12,918 bases of DNA. It comes from Clostridiales bacterium. Lineage in GTDB: Bacteria > Bacillota > Clostridia > Oscillospirales > QAMX01. Location of the stretch: NCBI GenBank assembly GCA_016303065.1, contig JAEDMJ010000051.1:1-12918 (forward strand). Reading direction: 5' to 3'. Positions within the stretch are counted from its first letter, which is position 1, and each line of letters opens with the position of its first letter. The position numbers and the translations under genes were made by a program. The notes beneath the pieces were generated by a model. The model saw nothing but the letters and a program-made list of their open reading frames with translations. It was not told where the DNA came from and made no database searches. Positions 1 through 4,722 of the stretch are shown one piece after another.

Positions 1-1
1 C

Positions 2-376
2 GCTGCCAAGGCCATCGGTCTGGTCATCCCCGAGCTGAACGGCAAGCTGATCGGCTCTGCCCAGCGCGTCCCGGTTCCGACCGGCTCCACCACCATCCTT
101 GTCGCAGTTGTCAAAGGCACCGACGTTTCCAAGGAAGGCATCAACGCCGCCATGGAAGCTGCTTCCTCCGCCTCCTTTGGCTACAACACCGATGAGATCG
201 TTTCCTCCGACATCATCGGCAGCACCTACGGCTCCATCTTTGACGCCACTCAGACCATGGTCGCCAAGATCGACGACGACACCTATCAGGTTCAGGTCGT
301 TTCCTGGTACGACAATGAGAACTCCTACGTCAGCCAGATGGTCCGCACCATCAAGTACTTCGCAGAGCTGAACTGA
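2..376 (+). CDS. gap: Glyceraldehyde-3-phosphate dehydrogenase, C-terminal part (5' end outside window)
   Basis: This is the last 124 codons of NAD-dependent glycolytic GAPDH, which converts glyceraldehyde-3-phosphate, NAD and phosphate to 1,3-bisphosphoglycerate in the cytosol. The fragment opens with the family signature AAKAIGLVIPELNGKL, followed by AQRVPVPTG and FGYNTDEIVSSDIIGSTYGS. It ends with the conserved SWYDNENSY stretch and a C-terminal helix closing in FAELN. The catalytic Cys and the nucleotide-binding half lie upstream of the window, so only the tail of the catalytic domain is visible. Codon choice is strongly C-ending (gac, atc, aac, tcc), as expected for a very highly expressed gene, and differs clearly from the AT-rich genes that follow. 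The stop codon is TGA at 374-376, with an intrinsic terminator about 30 bases downstream. The identification is secure. Confidence 0.97.
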   Translation, partial: AAKAIGLVIPELNGKLIGSAQRVPVPTGSTTILVAVVKGTDVSKEGINAAMEAASSASFGYNTDEIVSSDIIGSTYGSIFDATQTMVAKIDDDTYQVQVVSWYDNENSYVSQMVRTIKYFAELN

Positions 377-407
377 GTTTAGTTTTTCGCGAAAGCCTAA
401 TGAAGAT

Positions 408-444
408 AAAAAGCCGTCCGCGCATTTTGTGCGGACGGCTTTTT
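408..444 (+). terminator. Intrinsic terminator of gap
   Basis: A 14-base perfect inverted repeat (408-421 with 431-444, stem core AAGCCGTCCGC) encloses a 9-base loop. The stem ends in a run of five T, and the left arm begins with A residues. It sits 32 bases after the gap stop codon, so it should end gap transcription. The A-run on the left also gives some terminator character on the minus strand. Confidence 0.9.
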
Positions 445-450
445 GTATAG

Positions 451-475
451 TGCCCACCGGCCAGACCGGGGGGCA
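451..475 (+). repeat. Left-end imperfect palindrome of the IS200-like remnant
   Basis: The ten-base arms 451-460 and 466-475 pair with a single internal A/G mismatch around a 5-base loop (CCAGA). No T-run follows, so it does not look like a terminator. Its place a few bases inside the presumed left end matches the subterminal hairpins that TnpA of IS200/IS605 elements recognises. The assignment rests on position and structure. Confidence 0.5.
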
Positions 476-509
476 AATAAGGCTAACCTAATAAGTCCTG
501 AACAAAAAG

Positions 510-565
510 CTCCTTTTGATAAATTGAACGTGCGGCTGCCAACTGCACAAAAAATCAAAAGGAGG
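510..565 (+). promoter_or_regulatory. Leader hairpin sequestering the tnpA Shine-Dalgarno sequence
   Basis: An 11-base perfect inverted repeat pairs 510-520 (CTCCTTTTGAT) with 554-564 (ATCAAAAGGAG). The right arm contains most of the AAGGAGG ribosome-binding site (559-565) that precedes the ATG at 575. A smaller nested stem (530-535 with 543-548, one G-T wobble, 7-base loop) fills the loop. IS200 is known to restrict its transposase by folding the tnpA leader over the Shine-Dalgarno sequence; this structure has the same arrangement. It supports both the family assignment and the choice of start codon. Confidence 0.65.
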
Positions 566-574
566 TCCAAAACA

Positions 575-640
575 ATGAAATACATACATATGAAATGGAA
601 TTGCAAGTATCATTCGGTATTTGCCTGTTCTTCCGTATGA
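575..640 (+). pseudogene. tnpA: tnpA stump of an IS200-type transposase (N-terminal 21 codons)
   Basis: The reading frame starts at an ATG 9 bases after a perfect AAGGAGG. It encodes MKYIHMKWNCKYHSVFA and then a few unrelated residues before TGA. HUH transposases of the IS200 group begin with a very similar KWNCKYHIVFAPKYRR segment. Similarity stops after VFA (about base 625), and the HUH motif, the catalytic Tyr and the rest of the Y1 domain are absent. The gene therefore appears to have lost everything after codon 17 by an internal deletion. It cannot encode an active transposase. An in-frame extension upstream to 443 exists but runs through the left-end structures and is unlikely to be the start. 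Confidence 0.7.
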
Positions 641-682
641 ATATCTATGGCTGTGATTATTCTTTTATCTGAGGTGATCGCG

Positions 683-711
683 CATTCGGTTTTGTAGCCG
701 CAAAACCGATG
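683..711. repeat. Hairpin with bulged T; right end of the IS remnant or 3' structure of the araC-type gene
   Basis: A 9-base perfect stem (TCGGTTTTG at 686-694 with CAAAACCGA at 701-709) has a 6-base loop. It extends by two more pairs (683-684 with 710-711) if one T is left unpaired. A bulged T in the stem foot is typical of TnpA-recognised hairpins in IS200/IS605 elements. The hairpin also lies 15 bases beyond the stop codon of the minus-strand regulator gene, but no T-run follows on that strand, so an intrinsic terminator is less likely. Confidence 0.5.
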
Positions 712-725
712 TGTTGTTGATTTAT

Positions 726-1538
726 TCACTGCTCTTTCGCGGTGGAGTCCTTTCTGTATTGGCTTGGTGAAACCCCGTAATACCTTTTAAACACTTTGCT
801 TAGGTGAAATTCATCATAGAAACCGAAGTTAGCTGCAATTTCTTTGATCCGCATTTCAGGATAGGTTTTTAAAATCAAACATACCTTTTCCAGCTTAGCT
901 TCCATTTGATACTGCGTAAACGACTTGCGAAACGCGTCTTTAAATCTATTCCGGAAGGTTCTTGCAGAAACATAGAGCAGTGATGCCATTTCCTCGGATT
1001 TGAATATTTTATCCGGGTTGTTCTGCATGATCATTAAGGCCTTTTGAATGAGCCGGCTATGTCCGGAATTCATTTTGCAGTCAGCAAGACCGATCAGAAG
1101 CAATCGTAAAAAGCAGGAAATGCTTTCTTGTTTCATGAAACTCTCTGACTCGAAAAGCTGGACGATTATTTTAAAATACTTCTTTATATCGTCGCTGAAT
1201 TGACAATGGATTACCGTGTTCAGCAAAACATGGTTTGAAGCTGGTATATCATCCTGAAAAAAATCATCCGAATCATTTTTTACATGGATGAAGAGGGTGC
1301 GTGTACGGGGTTCACATGGAAGAAGTCCAAAATGATGCTGATTGGCATGCAGAATAATGACATCTCCCGGGAACAGGACATAACGGCTGTCGTTTTGCCA
1401 TATTTCCCAGCTGCCTTCAAGAATATAAACCAAATCATGCTCCTGCATAATCCGGTTCGGATGTATAATTCCCGATGAAAACAGGCATTGACCTGCAGAA
1501 AGTACAACGCGCTCATTTCTGATATTATAGAGTCCCAT
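726..1538 (-). CDS. AraC-family transcriptional regulator (cupin sensor plus AraC DNA-binding domain)
   Basis: This 270-residue protein has the usual AraC/XylS layout. The N-terminal cupin-like sensor (about residues 25-90) contains HDLVYILEGSWEIW and FPGDVIILHANQHH. The C-terminal DNA-binding domain (about 164-262) has two helix-turn-helix segments: one around 180-201 (SEEMASLLYVSARTFRNRFK) and one around 231-252 (IKEIAANFGFYDEFHLSKVF), followed by the family ending YYGVSPSQYRK. The start at 1538 is preceded by a purine-rich AGGGAAAG. The gene is divergent from the oxidoreductase at 1649, with 110 bases between the start codons, so it probably responds to a sugar-like ligand and controls that gene and perhaps itself. 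Its ligand cannot be read from sequence. Composition is AT-rich compared with the genes on either side of the patch. Confidence 0.93.
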   Translation of the reverse strand: MGLYNIRNERVVLSAGQCLFSSGIIHPNRIMQEHDLVYILEGSWEIWQNDSRYVLFPGDVIILHANQHHFGLLPCEPRTRTLFIHVKNDSDDFFQDDIPASNHVLLNTVIHCQFSDDIKKYFKIIVQLFESESFMKQESISCFLRLLLIGLADCKMNSGHSRLIQKALMIMQNNPDKIFKSEEMASLLYVSARTFRNRFKDAFRKSFTQYQMEAKLEKVCLILKTYPEMRIKEIAANFGFYDEFHLSKVFKRYYGVSPSQYRKDSTAKEQ

Positions 1539-1551
1539 ACAACTTTCCCTG

Positions 1552-1571
1552 ACAATATTTTTCCATATTGT
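1552..1571. promoter_or_regulatory. Candidate operator palindrome in the divergent intergenic region
   Basis: Seven-base arms ACAATAT (1552-1558) and ATATTGT (1565-1571) are perfectly complementary around a 6-base spacer. The palindrome overlaps the -10 element of the minus-strand regulator promoter. A further CAATAT half-site occurs at 1602-1607, just upstream of the spacer of the plus-strand promoter and 49 bases from the first. The placement suits autorepression of the regulator gene and control of the divergent gene. Binding is inferred, not shown. Confidence 0.4.
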
Positions 1572-1596
1572 ACATGAAACTCATCCGGGTTGTCAA
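1567..1596 (-). promoter_or_regulatory. Sigma-A-type promoter of the AraC-family regulator gene
   Basis: Read on the minus strand, a perfect -35 TTGACA (1591-1596) and a -10 TACAAT (1567-1572) are separated by 18 bases. Transcription would start roughly 20 bases before the ATG at 1538. The -10 element overlaps the palindrome 1552-1571. Confidence 0.65.
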
Positions 1597-1625
1597 TGGT
1601 GCAATATGAGCCGATGGTCTATAAT
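1597..1625 (+). promoter_or_regulatory. Promoter of the oxidoreductase gene (strong -10, poor -35)
   Basis: A perfect -10 TATAAT lies at 1620-1625. At 17-base spacing, the -35 position (1597-1602) reads TGGTGC, which is a poor match to TTGACA. A good -10 with a weak -35 is the usual sign of an activator-dependent promoter, which fits the divergent AraC-type gene. The transcript would have a leader of about 17 bases carrying AAGGAGG at 1633-1639. Confidence 0.5.
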
Positions 1626-1648
1626 TAAGAAAAAGGAGGTTGTTTTTT

Positions 1649-2779
1649 ATGAAAAAAATCAATGTTGCTTTAGTCGGTCTGGGATTTGGGGGAGCCTTTC
1701 TCCCAATCTATAAAGAACATCCGCTGGTTGGAAAAATAAAAATATTTGACACAAATTCCGATTTGCAGGAACACTTTTTAAAAGAAATAGGGGCAGACGG
1801 CTGCTATAACAGTTTCCGGGAGATTTTGGATGACCCTGAAACAGATGCAGTCCATCTTGTCACTCCGATTCCCGTTCATGAAGAACAGACTGTGCAGGTA
1901 TTGGAAGCCGGAAAGCATTGCGCATGCACAGTGCCGATGGCAATCAGTTTGGAGGGAATCCGCAGGATTACCGAGACGGTGCGAAAAACCAGGAAAAAAT
2001 ATATGATGATGGAAACAACGCTTTATACATATCAGTTTTTCCACGTCAAACATCTGCTCGAATCGGGACGTCTTGGAAAAATCCAGTTTCTGAGAGGTTC
2101 CCACTATCAGGATATGAGCAACTGGCCGTCTTATTGGATGGGCTTACCGCCTATGTATTATGGGACGCACGCAATTGCGCCGATGGTTGCACTTTCCGGA
2201 TCGCGAATCAAAAAAGTGCATTGCTTTGGCTCAGGAACAATGGAGGATTGGCTGACAAAACAGTACAATAATCCCTATCCTGTTGAGAGCGCGATTTTTG
2301 AGTTTGAAAACGGCTTAAAAGGTGAAGCAACCCGTTCTCTGTTTGAAACTGCCAGAGTGTATCAGGAGGGAATGTTTGTATATGGAAGCAAAATGAGTTT
2401 TGAATGGGGTTTCAGAGATAGTGACAATCCATATATAACTACCTTGTCATCAAAAGAAACAGACGCAAGAGGACGTGAAACGAATACGGAAATAATCGAA
2501 GTGCCAAATTATTATCAAATGCTGCCGAAAGAAATTCAGCATTTTACAGTAGGAGGTAATTTCGATCCGCTCAATCCGCAGGACTCTTTAAGGGTAGGCG
2601 CCGGCGGAGGACACCATGGTTCTCATCCGCATCTGGTTCATGAATTTTTAATGAGCATTGCTGAGGACAGAAAGCCGTGGATTGATGAGGCGATCAGCGG
2701 AAATATTACGGCTGCGGGTATTTGTGCGCACGCTTCTGCAATGCAAGACGGAAAAGAGGTTGAAATACCGTTGTTTTAA
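1649..2779 (+). CDS. Gfo/Idh/MocA-family oxidoreductase lacking the EKP lysine
   Basis: This 376-residue protein is a two-domain NAD(P)-dependent dehydrogenase of the glucose-fructose oxidoreductase/inositol dehydrogenase/MocA family. The Rossmann half starts with INVALVGLGFGG (glycine motif about residues 10-15). The segment VTPIPVHEEQTVQVLEAGKH leads to CACTVPMAI, where most members have a C-EKP-M motif. Here residues 94-96 are T-V-P, so the conserved lysine is a valine. A candidate catalytic His is H174 in YYGTHAIAP. The C-terminal part ends with GGHHGSHPHLVHEF and RKPWIDEAISG, as in sugar-acting members. The ATG at 1649 was chosen because it has an ideal AAGGAGG 9 bases upstream; a TTG at 1640 abuts that site and is less likely. 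The substrate is unknown; a sugar or polyol is likely. No transporter or kinase gene accompanies it. Glycosidase-type members of this superfamily also exist, so a non-dehydrogenase role is possible. Confidence 0.9.
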   Translation: MKKINVALVGLGFGGAFLPIYKEHPLVGKIKIFDTNSDLQEHFLKEIGADGCYNSFREILDDPETDAVHLVTPIPVHEEQTVQVLEAGKHCACTVPMAISLEGIRRITETVRKTRKKYMMMETTLYTYQFFHVKHLLESGRLGKIQFLRGSHYQDMSNWPSYWMGLPPMYYGTHAIAPMVALSGSRIKKVHCFGSGTMEDWLTKQYNNPYPVESAIFEFENGLKGEATRSLFETARVYQEGMFVYGSKMSFEWGFRDSDNPYITTLSSKETDARGRETNTEIIEVPNYYQMLPKEIQHFTVGGNFDPLNPQDSLRVGAGGGHHGSHPHLVHEFLMSIAEDRKPWIDEAISGNITAAGICAHASAMQDGKEVEIPLF

Positions 2780-2848
2780 TACATCTATGGCAAAAAAACG
2801 TATAAAGATATGGTTCGGCATTTTTTGCTTTGCGCCCGGGGAAAAAAG

Positions 2849-2925
2849 TCCCGGTCTTTGATTTATCTTTGCGTTCGGCCTGGAACGCAAAAGTAAATCA
2901 AAGACCGGGATTCGGCTTTTTTTTT
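2849..2925. terminator. Long bidirectional intrinsic terminator
   Basis: Arms 2849-2876 and 2883-2910 form a 28-base stem with only two internal mismatches around a 6-base loop (GGCCTG). On the plus strand it is followed within a few bases by a run of nine T (2917-2925), ending the oxidoreductase transcript. On the minus strand it is followed by a T-run (A-run at 2842-2847 of the plus strand), ending the coiled-coil gene whose stop lies at 2939. It separates two convergent transcription units and marks the right edge of the AT-rich patch. The stem is much longer than a typical intrinsic terminator. Confidence 0.88.
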
Positions 2926-2938
2926 AGGGGGAGGCGGA

Positions 2939-3574
2939 TCAGCGCTGGTTTGCGCCGGCCCGTATCTGCTGTTTAAGGCGGCGGAGCTCGGTGAGGGAAC
3001 CGCTGAGCGCCTGTTCGGTTGCCGAGACGGAATTGTCGATGTAGGCGGCGGTTGCGGCGCGGAGATCGTGGGAAACCTTTTCTGCGTTCTTTGTGATCTC
3101 GCCGGCGCGCGCTTCGCTCCGCTTAAGAAGCTCGGTGGACTTTGCAGTTGCTTCGGAGAGAAGCTGGTTGCCCTTGTTCTTTGCCTCGGCAATGATCGCG
3201 TCGGCCTGGGAATTTGCTTCGGCGATGATGTTCTGGGCTTCGGCCTTTTTCTGGTTCACGATTTCGGCGGTGAGACGTCTTGCTTCGCGTACGATAACGC
3301 TGTCCTCGACAAGGCGGCGGGCGCGGGTCTCGGCGTCGCGGATTATGGCGTCCGCGTCGCGTTCGGCGGCGGCCTTGAGTTCGTTCTGCGCGCTTAGTAT
3401 GGCGCGGGCCTGCTGTATCTCTTCGGGGAAAGTGCTGTTGATCTCGTTCAAAAGATCGTTGACTCTTTCGCGGTCGACAACTGCTTTTCCGCCGCTCAGG
3501 GGCATGGTCCACGCTTCGTTGAGAAGCTCGTTGAGCTGATTGATAAGATCTTCTGTTGTCTGACGTCTGTCCAT
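2939..3574 (-). CDS. Coiled-coil protein with 11-residue repeats (ATP synthase b / DivIVA-like)
   Basis: This 211-residue protein is soluble and almost wholly helical, with no signal peptide or membrane segment. After an N-terminal region (1-60) that includes DLINQLNELLNEAW and a short Gly-rich break near 27-30, residues 93-169 hold seven consecutive 11-residue units. Examples are NIIAEANSQAD, AIIAEAKNKGN, QLLSEATAKST and ELLKRSEARAG, with hydrophobic residues at positions 2-3 and small ones at 6 and 10. This hendecad pattern is what right-handed coiled coils such as the F-type ATP synthase b stalk use, and database annotation often labels such proteins b-subunit-like or DivIVA-like. A good AAGGAGG lies before the ATG. 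The gene follows coaD by 58 bases on the same strand and is the last gene before the bidirectional terminator. A scaffolding or division-site role is plausible but unproven; it is not a true ATP synthase subunit because it lacks the membrane anchor and an atp neighbourhood. Confidence 0.85.
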   Translation of the reverse strand: MDRRQTTEDLINQLNELLNEAWTMPLSGGKAVVDRERVNDLLNEINSTFPEEIQQARAILSAQNELKAAAERDADAIIRDAETRARRLVEDSVIVREARRLTAEIVNQKKAEAQNIIAEANSQADAIIAEAKNKGNQLLSEATAKSTELLKRSEARAGEITKNAEKVSHDLRAATAAYIDNSVSATEQALSGSLTELRRLKQQIRAGANQR

Positions 3575-3632
3575 TATGACAGCCTCCTTGATGTTTGACT
3601 GACGGTGCAGAAAGATTTAAACTGCGGGCGAT

Positions 3633-4124
3633 TCATCGCGACGAGGCACTTTCGAGTCTGTTGAGAGCGTCAATCGCGGCTGAGGGAAAATACGAAGTCA
3701 CGTCCGTGCCGAGCCGGTAAAGGTGAAGCGCCGTGCTGGTGCTGACGTGCCTGTATATCGGGTTTGAGGGGATGAAGACGGTTTCGGGTGCGCCAAGCCC
3801 GCGGTTTACTGCCGCGATGTCGGTTTCGTAGTCAAAATCGGCGGAAGAGCGGACGCCTTTCACAATGGCGCAGGCGCCGAGTTCGCGGGCAGCGTCGGCG
3901 CATATGCCGCTGCTGCACACAACGCTTATCCCGGGCGCTCCGTTCAGGGAAGCGAGTATTATGTCGCGGCGCTGTTCGGGAGTGAACAGCGCGCGCTTTT
4001 GCGCGTTCTGCATCACAAGAACGATGACCCTGTCAAAAATGTCCGCAGTGCGTCGGAAAATGTCGAGGTGACCGAGCGTTACGGGGTCAAAACTTCCGGG
4101 GCAAACAGCGATCCTTTCGCTCAT
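3633..4124 (-). CDS. coaD: Phosphopantetheine adenylyltransferase
   Basis: CoaD transfers AMP from ATP to 4'-phosphopantetheine, giving dephospho-CoA, the penultimate step of coenzyme A synthesis. At 163 residues it has the normal family length. It begins with IAVCPGSFDPVTLGHLDI, which includes the nucleotidyltransferase GH motif with His19 and the phosphate-contacting Ser11 of GSFDP. Further family segments are VIVLVMQNAQKRALFT, AIVKGVRSSADFDYETDIAAVNR, and a C-terminal PIYRHVSTSTALHL in place of the usual I-S-S-S stretch. The start overlaps the stop of rsmD as ATGA, so the two are translationally coupled. The rsmD-coaD pair is a widespread bacterial arrangement. Confidence 0.96.
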   Translation of the reverse strand: MSERIAVCPGSFDPVTLGHLDIFRRTADIFDRVIVLVMQNAQKRALFTPEQRRDIILASLNGAPGISVVCSSGICADAARELGACAIVKGVRSSADFDYETDIAAVNRGLGAPETVFIPSNPIYRHVSTSTALHLYRLGTDVTSYFPSAAIDALNRLESASSR

Positions 4125-4684
4125 TCTGCATCATCCCCCTTGCAGGGCCTGTAAACGGAGAGAGCCGTTCCGCCGTATTTATACTGTTTTGAGAGTTTGA
4201 GCCGTCCGACTTCGCCGGGCATACGCTCTGAGGAGGACGTCTCACAGATTATTATACCACAATCGGATAAAATGTCAAATGTTTCGACATAATTTAGTAT
4301 CCGGGGAACAAATTTTTCACGGTAAGGGGGGTCCAGAAGGATCAGATCGAAGCTTTTTTTTGCCGCGCTCCCCAAAAAAGCTTTGTAGTCGCTTTTGACA
4401 ATGCGGGAAGAATCCGAAAAACCGGTCCTGCGGACGTTTTCGCGGATCACCTCCAGTGCCTCGGGAGCCCGGTCCACAAATACCGCGTCGGCCGCGCCGC
4501 GGCTGAGCGCTTCAAGCCCGAGCTGACCGGTTCCGGCGAAAAGGTCGAGAACATGTCTTCCGCCGAGCTCAAACTGAAGAATATTGAAAATCGCCTGCTT
4601 GACCATGTCGCTTGTGGGTCTGGTGTCCTGGCCGGGAACGGATTTCAGGTTTATGCCGCGGGCGGAACCGGATGTGATTCGCAT
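4121..4684 (-). CDS. rsmD: 16S rRNA (guanine-966-N2)-methyltransferase
   Basis: RsmD uses S-adenosylmethionine to methylate N2 of G966 in 16S rRNA of the assembling small subunit. The 187-residue sequence shows the family start MRITSGSARGINLKSV and the segment RPTSDMVKQAIFNIL (about 22-36). The SAM-binding motif HVLDLFAGTGQLGLEALSRGA lies at about 44-64, and the catalytic DPPY at 118-121. It ends in KYGGTALSVYRP. The ATG at 4684 has a GGAG a few bases upstream. It lies 38 bases after uvrC; that gap contains a small 6-bp GC stem (4703-4708 with 4714-4719) but no terminator. It overlaps coaD by four bases. Confidence 0.96.
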   Translation of the reverse strand: MRITSGSARGINLKSVPGQDTRPTSDMVKQAIFNILQFELGGRHVLDLFAGTGQLGLEALSRGAADAVFVDRAPEALEVIRENVRRTGFSDSSRIVKSDYKAFLGSAAKKSFDLILLDPPYREKFVPRILNYVETFDILSDCGIIICETSSSERMPGEVGRLKLSKQYKYGGTALSVYRPCKGDDAE

Positions 4685-4722
4685 TTTGTAGTCTCCGTTT
4701 CTTGCGGCGCAAGGCCGCAGTC

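Larger units (their letters stand above)
446..720 (+). mobile_element. Decayed IS200/IS605-family element (remnant; boundaries approximate)
   Basis: Four observations point to an internally deleted IS200/IS605-like element. An imperfect hairpin lies at 451-475, just inside the presumed left end. A leader hairpin at 510-564 covers the Shine-Dalgarno sequence of an ORF. That ORF (575-640) starts like TnpA of the IS200 group (KWNCKYHSVFA). Another hairpin at 683-711 carries an unpaired T at its base, a feature known from the TnpA-binding hairpins of this family. There are no terminal inverted repeats and no target duplication, as expected for HUH single-strand transposons. A full tnpA is about 130-155 codons; only about 17 family-like codons remain. 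The right boundary is uncertain, because the hairpin at 683-711 could belong to the flanking DNA. The element lies immediately downstream of the gap terminator. Confidence 0.6.

Noticed and set aside
385..394. Perfect 10-bp palindrome TTTCGCGAAA just after the gap stop
   Set aside because: It is short, isolated and downstream of the gene; chance is the simplest explanation.
443..640. 65-codon frame starting before tnpA
   Set aside because: It is only the upstream extension of the tnpA stump through the left-end hairpins; the real start at 575 has a perfect ribosome-binding site.
2790..2828. GCAAAAAA/TTTTTTGC inverted repeat after the oxidoreductase
   Set aside because: An A/T-only stem with one GC pair at each end and a 23-base loop is too weak to be a terminator; the strong one follows at 2849.
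445..2848. The AT-rich patch as a defence island or new mobile system
   Set aside because: It contains only an IS remnant, one AraC-type regulator and one Gfo/Idh/MocA protein; no nuclease, reverse transcriptase, toxin-antitoxin pair or integrase was seen.
2787..2861. 24-codon frame (MAKKRIKIW...) after the oxidoreductase stop
   Set aside because: There is no ribosome-binding site, it runs into the terminator stem, and it has no recognisable family.
3093..3539. 148-codon plus-strand open frame opposite the coiled-coil gene
   Set aside because: It is the antisense shadow of a strongly repetitive, Ala/Glu-rich gene. No ribosome-binding site was seen and the composition is unlike a real protein.
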